A DNA stretch of 49,864 nucleotides from contig RAYE01000045.1 in assembly GCA_003612285.1 (NCBI GenBank), positions 1-49,864 on the forward strand, written 5' to 3'. Position 1 is the stretch's first letter, and every line of letters begins with the position of its first letter. This document shows positions 17,112-24,213 of this stretch, piece by piece. Made by a program: the position numbers and the translations under genes. Source of the DNA: a bacterium D16-51. Its GTDB lineage: Bacteria; Bacillota; Clostridia; Lachnospirales; Lachnospiraceae. The notes under the pieces are model-generated. The model was given only the letters and a program-made list of their open reading frames with translations. It was not told the DNA's origin and made no database searches.

Positions 17112-17801
17112 ATGAAAGCAAAGGCAAAAGTTAAAATTATTATAGATTTCCTTATGACAGCAGGATTGCTGTTCTTAATGGGGTTTCAGCTTTGGGGCAA
17201 TGTGGCGCATGAGTGGGTGGGAGCATTCATGCTGATTCTCTTTGTGGCACATCATATCCTGAATGGCAACTGGTATAAAAACATCGGAAAAGGAAGATAT
17301 ACTCCGATAAGGGTATTCTGGCTTGTCATTAATGTGCTGGTTTTTACAGCTATGCTTGCAGTCATGTACAGCGGCATTGTTATGTCACGCCATGTATTTG
17401 TATTCTTGCCATTAAAGGGCGGCATGGCGTTTGCAAGGAGACTGCATATACTGGGTTCCTATTGGAGCTTTTTGTTGATGAGCCTGCATCTGGGACTTCA
17501 CTGGAGTATGTTTGCCGGGATAGCGGGAAAGATGGGAAGATGGGGAAATAAGCCGGGACGGATGAAATATTTCTGTTTTTTTGCAGGGCTGCTGATTGCT
17601 GTTTATGGCGTTGTAGTATTTATTCGGCGGGACATTGTTTCTAATCTGCTATTGCGGAATGAATTTGTCTTTTTGGATTTTGAGGAATCTGCCCTGCACC
17701 TTTATTTGGATTACTTAGCGATGACAGGGACATTTGTGTTTGTGTCACACTATATTTCTAAAGTTTTGAGGGCGTTAAACAGTAAGGGAGGTGTGGATTG
17801 A
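17112..17801 (+). CDS. DUF4405-type membrane protein, cytochrome b-like
   Basis: 229 residues with about five or six membrane helices. Histidine-rich membrane segments AHEWVGAFMLILFVAHHILN, RRLHILGSYWSF and SLHLGLHW are the pattern of DUF4405/cytochrome b561-like proteins that bind heme within the membrane. It could pass electrons across the membrane to the secreted flavodoxins next door. This is inferred from context. The ATG at 17112 is supported by AAGGATG, and upstream in-frame ATGs fall in a stem-loop. Confidence 0.8.
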   Translation: MKAKAKVKIIIDFLMTAGLLFLMGFQLWGNVAHEWVGAFMLILFVAHHILNGNWYKNIGKGRYTPIRVFWLVINVLVFTAMLAVMYSGIVMSRHVFVFLPLKGGMAFARRLHILGSYWSFLLMSLHLGLHWSMFAGIAGKMGRWGNKPGRMKYFCFFAGLLIAVYGVVVFIRRDIVSNLLLRNEFVFLDFEESALHLYLDYLAMTGTFVFVSHYISKVLRALNSKGGVD

Positions 17802-17846
17802 GTTGGCAAAATAAGAAACAGATTCTAAGAAAGGAGCATTGCAGAA

Positions 17847-18551
17847 ATGAAGGAAAACAAGAAAAATGTAAGAAGAATATTGGCAGCGGGACTGGTCGTT
17901 TTCATGGTGGTATCCCTGTTTGCAGGCACATTGGTATTGGCGGCAGCAAAAGTCAGTCTCAGCCAGTCTAAAGTAACAGTAGGAATCGGGAAGAGTACAA
18001 CGGTAAAAGTGAAAAATGCAGGAAAAAGGATTTCATGTAAAATTTTTTCAGGAAAAAAGAATATTTCGATTCAACAAAAGAAAAAAAGTGTAATAATTAC
18101 AGGAAAAAAATCGGGGAAAGCGAAACTGCAGGTAAGAGCCGGAAACAAAAAAATGACCTGCCGGATTACGGTGACGGGAAAAAAGAGTACAGACACAGCA
18201 AATGGCGCTAAGATTTCTGTGAAATCCGGCAAATATACAGTTACCTATCAATTAAATGACAGCCAGGCGGCAAAAGAACTGTATGCGCAGCTTCCATTAA
18301 CCCTGAAAGTAGAAAATTACAGCGATAATGAAAAGATTTTTTATCCGCCCAAGGAGTTAAAAATAAGCGGCACGCCAAAGTCTAAGGGAAGGAAGGGCTC
18401 TTTATCCTACTATGCGCCCTGGGGCGATGTGGTCATGTTTTATGAAGCTGCCGGTTCTGCGTCGGGGCTGTATGAACTGGGGACGGTCGTTTCCGGGGAA
18501 GAGCATATTTCAAAATTATCCGGAAAAATTACGGTTAGTAAAACAGATTAG
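17847..18551 (+). CDS. secreted Ig-like (BIG2) plus cyclophilin-like protein
   Basis: 234 residues. A signal peptide (about 1-33) is followed by a Lys-rich bacterial Ig-like domain (about 34-110, with VTVGIGKSTTVKVKNAG and KKSGKAKLQVRAG). A C-terminal cyclophilin-like domain (about 120-232) contains LPLTLKVENYSDNEKIFYPP and YYAPWGDVVMFYE. The second domain is the same fold as the 14253-14810 product. AAAGGAGC lies upstream of the ATG. It is exported and probably cell-surface associated through its basic Ig domain. Confidence 0.82.
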   Translation: MKENKKNVRRILAAGLVVFMVVSLFAGTLVLAAAKVSLSQSKVTVGIGKSTTVKVKNAGKRISCKIFSGKKNISIQQKKKSVIITGKKSGKAKLQVRAGNKKMTCRITVTGKKSTDTANGAKISVKSGKYTVTYQLNDSQAAKELYAQLPLTLKVENYSDNEKIFYPPKELKISGTPKSKGRKGSLSYYAPWGDVVMFYEAAGSASGLYELGTVVSGEEHISKLSGKITVSKTD

Positions 18552-18561
18552 CGGGGCGGGT

Positions 18562-18678
18562 AAAAAACGTGTTGGAAGTGCTGAATTGGTCGCAAAGAAG
18601 ATAAAGAAACAGCTGGGCGGTACATTATTTTCCGTCAGAGTAAAAAATATAAAGACAGAGAGAAAAAAGAAAAGGTAA
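18562..18678 (+). pseudogene. flavodoxin fragment
   Basis: After the preceding gene stops, another frame reads KKRVGSAELVAKKIKKQLGG and TLFSVRV before decaying into KTERKKKR-stop. The first part matches helix 1 and strand 2 of the flavodoxins encoded nearby (xGNTxxVAKxIxKxxGGDLFxI). There is no start codon or phosphate loop and the rest is deleted. It is probably the stump of another flavodoxin gene between the two secreted-protein genes. Confidence 0.5.
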
Positions 18679-18716
18679 GGAACTGTTAAGTTTCTAAGCA
18701 AATGGAGAGTGGTGTT

Positions 18717-19460
18717 ATGGTAAAAAGGATGACAGCAGGTTTTATTATTTTGTCAGTGGCAGTGGTATTTATTTTGACAGCCTGCGGGAGCGAAAAAAAG
18801 GAGACGGCTTCTGATGCTGGGAGTGCCTCGGTGGAAAATGGCGAAGAAACGTCCGGCGGAACAAATGCTCAGGAAAGTCCAGAGGTTTCTGATGGGAAAT
18901 CAGAAAAAGAAAAAATTTTGATTGCATATTTTACATGGGCTGACAATACGAAAGTAGATAATCCGGATGCAGTCGATGTTGATGCGTCAACGTCGGCGAG
19001 TGTGCTTCCTCCCGGAAATGCTGCAATGCTGGCAGGCTGGATTCAGGAGGAAGCAGGGGGCGATTTGTTTTCCATTCAGGTAACAGAACCGTATTCCAGT
19101 GATTATGATGAATGCCTTGACAGGGCGGCTGACGAAGAGGCGAAAAAAGCAAGGCCGCCGTTAAAAAGCAGGGTGGAGGATATGGATTCTTATGATATCG
19201 TGTTTTTGGGGTTTCCCAACTGGTGGTATACCATACCGATGGCAATTCATTCTTTTGTAGAGGAATACGACTTTTCAGGAAAAACGGTTATTCCGTTTGT
19301 TACGCATGGAACAGGTGGACTTGCAAGCTGTATTGATGACTTGAAATCGGCGCTTCCGGGTTCCGTGACAGTATTGGAGCCAATCGGGATTTACAGGGAT
19401 GATGTCAAGTCAGCAAAACCAAAAATTCAGAAGTGGATAGCGGATTGGAGGAATGGATGA
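18717..19460 (+). CDS. flavodoxin-family lipoprotein with modified phosphate loop
   Basis: 247 residues. A lipoprotein signal ends in lipobox LTAC (Cys 23), followed by a Ser/Glu-rich linker and a flavodoxin domain (about 68-245). The strand ILIAYFTW leads not to the usual (S/T)xTGxT but to ADNTKVDNPDAVDVDASTSA, an acidic insertion in the FMN phosphate loop. The flavin loop GFPNWWYTIPM and THGTGG are normal. It is anchored outside the membrane. The ATG at 18717 follows GGAGAGTGGTGTT. It overlaps the next gene by ATGA. Confidence 0.85.
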   Translation: MVKRMTAGFIILSVAVVFILTACGSEKKETASDAGSASVENGEETSGGTNAQESPEVSDGKSEKEKILIAYFTWADNTKVDNPDAVDVDASTSASVLPPGNAAMLAGWIQEEAGGDLFSIQVTEPYSSDYDECLDRAADEEAKKARPPLKSRVEDMDSYDIVFLGFPNWWYTIPMAIHSFVEEYDFSGKTVIPFVTHGTGGLASCIDDLKSALPGSVTVLEPIGIYRDDVKSAKPKIQKWIADWRNG

Positions 19461-20134
19461 TGAGAAAATGGACAGGAGTTATATTGTGTATTTCAATGCT
19501 GTTTCTGCTTGTGGCTTGTGGAAATACATCACAGGAAAGCCGCAATAATACGGCTAGGGTGGAACCGCAGGAGACGATGGATAATACAGCAGATGATGTT
19601 TCATCGGCGGAGTCTTTACCAACGGAGAAAACAGATGCTGCAGCTAAAACAGAGAAAGACAACGGTGTGGCAGTAGTATATTTCTCTGCTACGGGGACAA
19701 CGAAAGAAATTGCCCGGAAGATAGCGGGAGTTTTGGAGGCAGAGATATTTGAAATTATTCCGAAAGAGGCATATTCTTCTGATGATCTGGATTATAACGA
19801 GGATAGCTGCCGTGCAAACAAGGAAATGAATGATGAATCCTCCAGACCGGACATTGAAAATGATTTAAGTGCAGTAAAGGAATTTGACAGAATTTATATC
19901 GGTTATCCGATATGGTGGGGAAAGGAACCGATGGTTATCCGCACATTTCTGGAGTCCTATAACCTGAAAGGCAAAAAGATTGTGCCATTCTGTACCAGCG
20001 GCGGAAGTGGAATCTCCGGCAGTATGAAAGGAGTTAAGGCAGCAGCAAAGGGTGCAAAAGTAGTGAAAGGTAAGGACCTCACGGATTCGTCTGCAAAAAG
20101 TGTGCAGAAGTGGGCGGAGAAAAAGGTGGCATAG
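19457..20134 (+). CDS. flavodoxin-family lipoprotein
   Basis: 225 residues. The lipobox LVAC has its Cys at about 21, then comes a hydrophilic linker and a flavodoxin domain (about 72-222). The phosphate loop FSATGTT is canonical. The flavin loop YPIWWGKEPM and TSGGSGISGS match the Flavodoxin_4 type. GGAGG lies 6-9 bases before the double ATG. It is the second surface flavodoxin of a coupled pair, and with the DUF4405 protein suggests electron transfer outside the cytoplasmic membrane. Confidence 0.87.
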   Translation: MMRKWTGVILCISMLFLLVACGNTSQESRNNTARVEPQETMDNTADDVSSAESLPTEKTDAAAKTEKDNGVAVVYFSATGTTKEIARKIAGVLEAEIFEIIPKEAYSSDDLDYNEDSCRANKEMNDESSRPDIENDLSAVKEFDRIYIGYPIWWGKEPMVIRTFLESYNLKGKKIVPFCTSGGSGISGSMKGVKAAAKGAKVVKGKDLTDSSAKSVQKWAEKKVA

Positions 20135-20233
20135 AGAAACCGGATTATGGCGGGGGGGATGGGCTGAATGGTTTTGCCTGCCCTCTTGTTTTATGTGTGG
20201 TATTGGGCAGAAGCAGCCAAGGGAGGTGGTAAT

Positions 20234-20759
20234 ATAGACAAGTTACTTATCATGGAATTTACGGATAATGAAAATGTAGCATTTGCTGATATTTTGAATA
20301 TGTTGAAGAAATATCCAGATTTCCAAAGAATTAAATTAAAATACGAAACGATATTATCATTTCCTGGGGTTGAAATCTGTCCGAAACGCAGGAAGATTTG
20401 CAGTGAAAGACAGGAAATCAGTCTGACAACAAAAGGGTTTGACATTTTATTACTAAGGCGGTTAAATGTCGAATGAATTTTACGCAGAATAAATTTTTAT
20501 CTGCAAGGCGGAAGATTGAGCTGTAGCGAGTGCTACAGCGATTGATGACAACGTAGCAGATAGAAATTTAGGCAAGCAAAAACATTGATATTTAACCACC
20601 TTAGTAATATATATACCTGTAGTAAATGAGGGACGCATAGTGGCTTATGAGCAGATTTATCAAAATGTGTGGAATGCATTTCCAACTGGCATTGTAGGTT
20701 TGGCGACAGCGGATGACAGGCAGGAGAAAGACAGAACATGCACGCAGAGCGTGAAATAG
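20234..20759 (+). pseudogene. winged-helix (OmpR C-terminal-like) regulator split by a foldback element
   Basis: The frame reads DKLLIMEFTDNENVAFADIL, later ICPKRRKICSERQEISLTTK and GFDIL, then is interrupted at 20449. After the element it resumes with VVNEGRIVAYEQIYQNVW. Joined, these form the winged-helix domain of OmpR-type regulators without a receiver. Removing 20450-20607 plus one TA gives one open frame of 121 codons ending at 20757-20759. The expected start is ATA (20234), preceded by a perfect GGGAGG site, so the start codon may also be lost. The C-terminus after YQNVW diverges from the family. Confidence 0.7.
20448..20609. mobile_element. 158-bp foldback MITE with TA target duplication
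   Basis: The element occupies 20450-20607 between TA dinucleotides at 20448-20449 and 20608-20609. Its ends are TTACTAAGGCGGTTAAATGTC and, inverted, the same with about three mismatches. Nested inside are TAAATTTTTATCTGC with its near-complement and CTGTAGC-GAGT-GCTACAG at the centre. It encodes nothing. TA duplication and small size fit a Tc1/mariner/IS630-type MITE. Confidence 0.82.
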
Positions 20760-20790
20760 GCGGGAAAGCCCTAAAATGGCTTTCCCGCCT
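20758..20790. terminator. bidirectional terminator hairpin
   Basis: A 13-bp perfect stem AGGCGGGAAAGCC-(7)-GGCTTTCCCGCCT lies between the end of the split winged-helix gene and the end of the converging MFS gene. T-rich sequence follows on the plus strand. Confidence 0.65.
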
Positions 20791-20873
20791 TGATTACCCG
20801 TCTTTGTTATCTGTTGTATAATTATTAGCTAAACATTCTGATTTGCAATATATTTTCGCCATATAATTAAATA

Positions 20874-22157
20874 TCAACAGTCATTTAATTTCTGAATTTT
20901 TTTGTTATGCAGAGACAAAATACTCATGGCAAAGCCACAGACTCCCGTACATAAAAACATAACAGCCATGCCGCTTCCGGCGCCATCCCCTGCGATTGTT
21001 CCCAGCATCCCTGCCAGCCTGTTCCCAGAAGCCATAAAAGGCTCAAAAACATAATCTGCCAGCCAGCCTCCAAGGATAATGCCAGCCGGAATCGTGCTGT
21101 ACTGGATGGCATTTCTGACGGCAAATACCCTCCCCTGCATAGCAGCGGGAATCTTCTGGTACAGTATCGTATTTTGGTTTGCCATTATAAATGGAATCGG
21201 CAGGCTGGCAGCGACTGCAGCAGCCGACCACCAGAATACATTTTTTCCAACTGCCATCATCAAGTCTCCAAACAGAAAAGACAGTGCCGCGGAAACATAA
21301 ATTGCCGTTGCCTTATGCCGGCTCTCTTTTTTCACGGAAACAATAATCCCACCGATAATCCCGCCTGCCCCCATGCAGGCATTTACAATTCCAAGCGCAA
21401 CGCTGTCCCCGGAGCTTCTTGCCAGGATCATTGGCGATAAAATATTCTCATAGGTCAGCCTTGAACAGAAATTAATCAGCGCCATTGTCAGCATCATGTA
21501 AAAAATGCCCTTTTCTTTTTTTAGAAAGTCAATCCCCTGTGCTATCCCGGCAAAGGGTGAGCTGTATACGTTGTCCTGCATCTGTTCCGGGATTGTAATA
21601 TAGAACAGCAATACGCAAAATGCAAAGGCAAAACTCGTCAGGTCAATCAGCAGGATAAGCGGAAGCCCGCCTGCCGCAAGCAGGAAAGCCGCCAGCATCG
21701 GGCTGAATACCACGATAAGATTAGTGGAAAAGGAATTCATCCCGCTGACATTTGAAATTTTTTCCTTTGGCACAAGCCTTCCCGTTGCCACTGCGGATGC
21801 AGGCTGCTGGAAGGCATTTGTTATACCGGCCACCGCATTTATGGCATAGATATGCCATACTTCCAGGCATCCCATAAGCAGAAATGCCAATACTGCCAGT
21901 GAACCAGCTGCTGCAATGCTGTCCGAAAGCAGCATGATTGTTTTTTTCTTATGTTTGTCTATAAAACCGCCAACAAACAGGCTTAAAAAGATATACGGTA
22001 CATAATTGCAAAAGGACATCAGCGAAACGGACATTGCGGAATGGCTCTGTCCATACGCCCACAAGACAAGCGCAAACCCGGTCATGGAACTTCCAAGCCC
22101 TGATACGCTCTGGCTTAACCATAAAATAATATATTTCTTAAATGTTTTTTCTTCCAT
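20874..22157 (-). CDS. MFS efflux transporter (Mef-like)
   Basis: 427 residues with about twelve membrane helices. The N-terminus LWLSQSVSGLGSSMTGFAL and the loop GGFIDKHKKKTIMLLSD (motif A of the major facilitator superfamily) resemble macrolide-efflux-type MFS_3 proteins. NAFQQPASAVATGRLVP and GRVFAVRNAI are also typical. GGAGAAAATTC precedes the ATG. A 28-codon leader with alternative hairpins lies upstream, the layout of ribosome-attenuated resistance genes. The drug specificity is unknown. Confidence 0.88.
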   Translation of the reverse strand: MEEKTFKKYIILWLSQSVSGLGSSMTGFALVLWAYGQSHSAMSVSLMSFCNYVPYIFLSLFVGGFIDKHKKKTIMLLSDSIAAAGSLAVLAFLLMGCLEVWHIYAINAVAGITNAFQQPASAVATGRLVPKEKISNVSGMNSFSTNLIVVFSPMLAAFLLAAGGLPLILLIDLTSFAFAFCVLLFYITIPEQMQDNVYSSPFAGIAQGIDFLKKEKGIFYMMLTMALINFCSRLTYENILSPMILARSSGDSVALGIVNACMGAGGIIGGIIVSVKKESRHKATAIYVSAALSFLFGDLMMAVGKNVFWWSAAAVAASLPIPFIMANQNTILYQKIPAAMQGRVFAVRNAIQYSTIPAGIILGGWLADYVFEPFMASGNRLAGMLGTIAGDGAGSGMAVMFLCTGVCGFAMSILSLHNKKIQKLNDC

Positions 22158-22194
22158 TGAATTTTCTCCATTCTATTCTCTGTTTTTTTAGAAT

Positions 22195-22260
22195 AAAAAG
22201 TACAAAATCCAATGTGGACGATAGTTTTTACCTCTGTACAAATTTCGTCCGGACACCAGA
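22195..22260 (-). promoter_or_regulatory. attenuator-like alternative hairpins
   Basis: Minus-strand arms: TCTGTACAAA inside the leader, GTCCGGAC, TTTGTACAGAG, TCGTCC and finally TTTTGTACTTTTTATTC. Arm 1 can pair with arm 3, or with the last arm, which directly precedes a T-run. GGACGA can pair with TCGTCC. Mutually exclusive pairings of this kind would allow termination unless a ribosome stalls in the leader. Confidence 0.5.
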
Positions 22261-22314
22261 CTTTGTACAGAGCTGATTGCTTAAATCAATTCTCCTATGA
22301 CATAAACATAGCAT
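22228..22314 (-). CDS. 28-codon leader peptide upstream of the MFS gene
   Basis: The ATG at 22314 has AGGAGG 7 bases upstream. The peptide begins MLCLCHRRIDLSNQ and ends KFVQR before a TAA at 22228. Its codons 15-19 and 25-28 form the two arms of a CTCTGTACAAA/TTTGTACAGAG stem, so a ribosome paused early in the leader would change RNA folding. It lies 70 bases before the MFS start and is driven by the promoter at 22345-22373. This is the signature of translation-dependent attenuation. It is too short for homology to prove. Confidence 0.65.
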   Translation of the reverse strand: MLCLCHRRIDLSNQLCTKSGVRTKFVQR

Positions 22315-22344
22315 TTTAACACCTCCTAGTATGCTGTGTTTTCT

Positions 22345-22373
22345 ATTATACAACTATTTTCTTGTCTGCTCAA
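22345..22373 (-). promoter_or_regulatory. strong sigma-A promoter for leader and MFS gene
   Basis: Minus strand TTGAGC (22368-22373), a 17-base spacer and TATAAT (22345-22350). The predicted start site lies about 25 bases before the leader ATG. It overlaps the truncated start of the MarR-like fragment on the other strand, suggesting that the promoter arrived with, or survived, the deletion there. Confidence 0.65.
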
Positions 22374-22931
22374 TCACTTTTTTTTGCCAGCTACTGGAAC
22401 AAGGTTGGATTTCTGAACAAAAATAAAGAGTCTGAAATATGTCAAAGGAATATAGAGGAAAATCTTGGATTGATACATCCGACTGTCAGCAGCATCCTAA
22501 CTCGTTTAGAAGAAAAGAAAATTATTTATACAGAACCGCTTGAAACGGATAAACGTTTCAAAAGGGTTTTTCTGGCGGAGAAAAATAGTGAGATGTATGA
22601 ACTTATAGAAGCAAAAATAGCTTCTATAAGTGAAAGTGCATTTTGTGGACTGACAGAGGATGAGCAGGAACAGTTTTCCGACATGATAAGCACTTTTTTT
22701 CAGGCGATTGGAAAGCCAGTCCCTGCGGCAGTTATTTCCTTATGCCGCCAGATAATCATACTGATTCCAGCAGTGTTGGTATTCAGCTATTATTGTAGAA
22801 GTGGCAGCATACCGCAGGCGGGCAGATGGGAAGAGACGACAGAGCTTTTGCTGGAAGTTTGGCTCTCACGGACGCGCTCAGATGATGCAAGTTTGCCTTG
22901 CATCATCCGAGCTTTGCCTTCGTGGGGATAA
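22362..22931 (+). pseudogene. MarR::MATE deletion chimera
   Basis: One open frame joins three pieces. Residues about 25-108 (EICQRNIEENLGLIHPTVSS, ILTRLEEKKIIYTEPLETDK) are the winged helix of a MarR regulator lacking its first helices. From about 110 the protein reads STFFQAIGKPVPAAVISLCR and QIIILIPAVLVFSYY, which is the last third of a MATE transporter. The tail from about residue 147 is unrelated. marR-MATE gene pairs are common in Lachnospiraceae, so an internal deletion fused them. No start codon or ribosome site is credible. Confidence 0.65.
22876..22912. repeat. 15-bp hairpin
   Basis: GCTCAGATGATGCAAG pairs with CTTGCATCATCCGAGC (one A-C mismatch) around TTTGC, at the end of the MarR::MATE frame. 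It could terminate transcription from either side, but no T-run is present. Confidence 0.5.
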
Positions 22932-22941
22932 ACGGAGTATA

Positions 22942-23397
22942 TTAAATATAAAGCGTATAATCAGAACCCTTATGAGCTTTATATTCCATATCTGAATAAA
23001 AATAATCCGCAGAGTCATCAAGAATTTTTCTAAGTGAAACTTTTGTCATTTCAGTACAGTCGTTTCGCGTTAAGGCGTCTAATATTTCACAAAATAGAAC
23101 CTCGTTGTTTTCATTCATATCACTTGTGGAGATGCCGCCTATATAGTCCATTTCAAATAGCAGGTACCAAGTTTTTCTGTCACATCGAATACCCACCATG
23201 CGTTTGACTTCTGCCGTAATACTCGTTTCTTCAAAAACCTCCCGCACAGCCGCTTCCTCCGGTAATTCATTTTCATGGCAGAATCCACCGGGAATCAGCA
23301 GTTTCCCTTTTGCACTGCCGTATGTATGTCTTACAAGCAGGACTTGTTTTTTTCTTCTTACAATACAACCTACTGAAAAACAATAATTATCATTCAT
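22942..23397 (-). CDS. NUDIX hydrolase
   Basis: 151 residues with a complete Nudix box: GGFCHENELPEEAAVREVFE followed by ET (G-x5-E-x7-REVxEE), about residues 36-58. It should hydrolyse a nucleoside-diphosphate-linked substrate with Mg2+ or Mn2+. Which one is unknown. The ATG at 23397 is the best start, but no ribosome site is visible and a large hairpin ends 13 bases upstream. The original 5' region may therefore have been replaced. Confidence 0.85.
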   Translation of the reverse strand: MNDNYCFSVGCIVRRKKQVLLVRHTYGSAKGKLLIPGGFCHENELPEEAAVREVFEETSITAEVKRMVGIRCDRKTWYLLFEMDYIGGISTSDMNENNEVLFCEILDALTRNDCTEMTKVSLRKILDDSADYFYSDMEYKAHKGSDYTLYI

Positions 23398-23409
23398 ATT
23401 TTGTACCAA

Positions 23410-23445
23410 GCCTCAAGCGAAAATGCCTGCATTTTCATTTGAGGC
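23410..23445. repeat. hairpin upstream of the NUDIX gene
   Basis: GCCTCAA...GAAAATGC-CT-GCATTTTC...TTGAGGC folds into a two-part stem. It belongs to the GCATTTT group of stem-loops also seen at 10751 and 17038. The 135 bases to its right hold no gene I can support. Confidence 0.5.
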
Positions 23446-23580
23446 GCAAACACGAAGGATGAAAGATATGTGTTTGCATTTTATCCTTTCTTCTTTTTTT
23501 CTTTCACCCTTTATTCCTCGCTTTCTGTCAATTTGATCTTTAGAATTTCTATTAATATTTCCGCCGCCTGCTTTGGTAAC

Positions 23581-24213
23581 TCAGAATCCAGTCATATTTT
23601 TTAGCAGGTTGTCCAGTTCATGAAAATTATTTACAATATCACCAGAATAAATCTCATTATCCCTGTTGAACAAAACCGTATTGATTCCTGTTTTTTGTGC
23701 CGCATTTAGGTTCTGCACGCTGTTATCAACAAAGATACACTCCTGCGGATTACATTGCAAATGCTTGATTGTATGGTCAAAAATTCGGTTTTCAGGCTTG
23801 CGCATATGAATTTCTCCGCTGATAATACTTTCTTTAAAATATCTTTGAAGTCCGTGTAATTCAAATAAATATTTACTCCATTCTTTCACATCATTTGACA
23901 GCAGGACAAAATTATACTGCCTGTAATTGCGTTCGGCAAACCACAAGAACTCCTGATCGAATGTCAAATAATTTGTCAGATAGTCCCGCATTGTTTCCGA
24001 TGGATTCAGATATCCTAATAGAGAAAGGAATTTATCAGAACATAATTCTCCGTTTCCAGCTTTTGTAAATAAACATTCCTCACGAAATGCCCTTGTAAGT
24101 CTGCTATGTTCCTTTTTGTCAAAATGTCCAAATGTGTATGGAATAAAAAATCCTTTACTTTCCTTTATAATTACACCATACATATCAAGCAGAAGTATTT
24201 GCTTTTTTACCAT
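23581..24213 (-). CDS. HAD-superfamily hydrolase
   Basis: 210 residues. Motif 1 is LLLDMYGVII (nucleophile Asp near 9, with Tyr in place of the second Asp), motif 2 LLSNDVKEW, motif 3 Lys in HMRKPENRIF (about 138) and motif 4 ECIFVDNSVQN. The missing second aspartate makes ordinary phosphatase chemistry uncertain. It overlaps the HTH-methyltransferase gene by 29 bases, so the two are coupled and may act on the same metabolite or cofactor. Role unknown. Confidence 0.85.
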   Translation of the reverse strand: MVKKQILLLDMYGVIIKESKGFFIPYTFGHFDKKEHSRLTRAFREECLFTKAGNGELCSDKFLSLLGYLNPSETMRDYLTNYLTFDQEFLWFAERNYRQYNFVLLSNDVKEWSKYLFELHGLQRYFKESIISGEIHMRKPENRIFDHTIKHLQCNPQECIFVDNSVQNLNAAQKTGINTVLFNRDNEIYSGDIVNNFHELDNLLKNMTGF

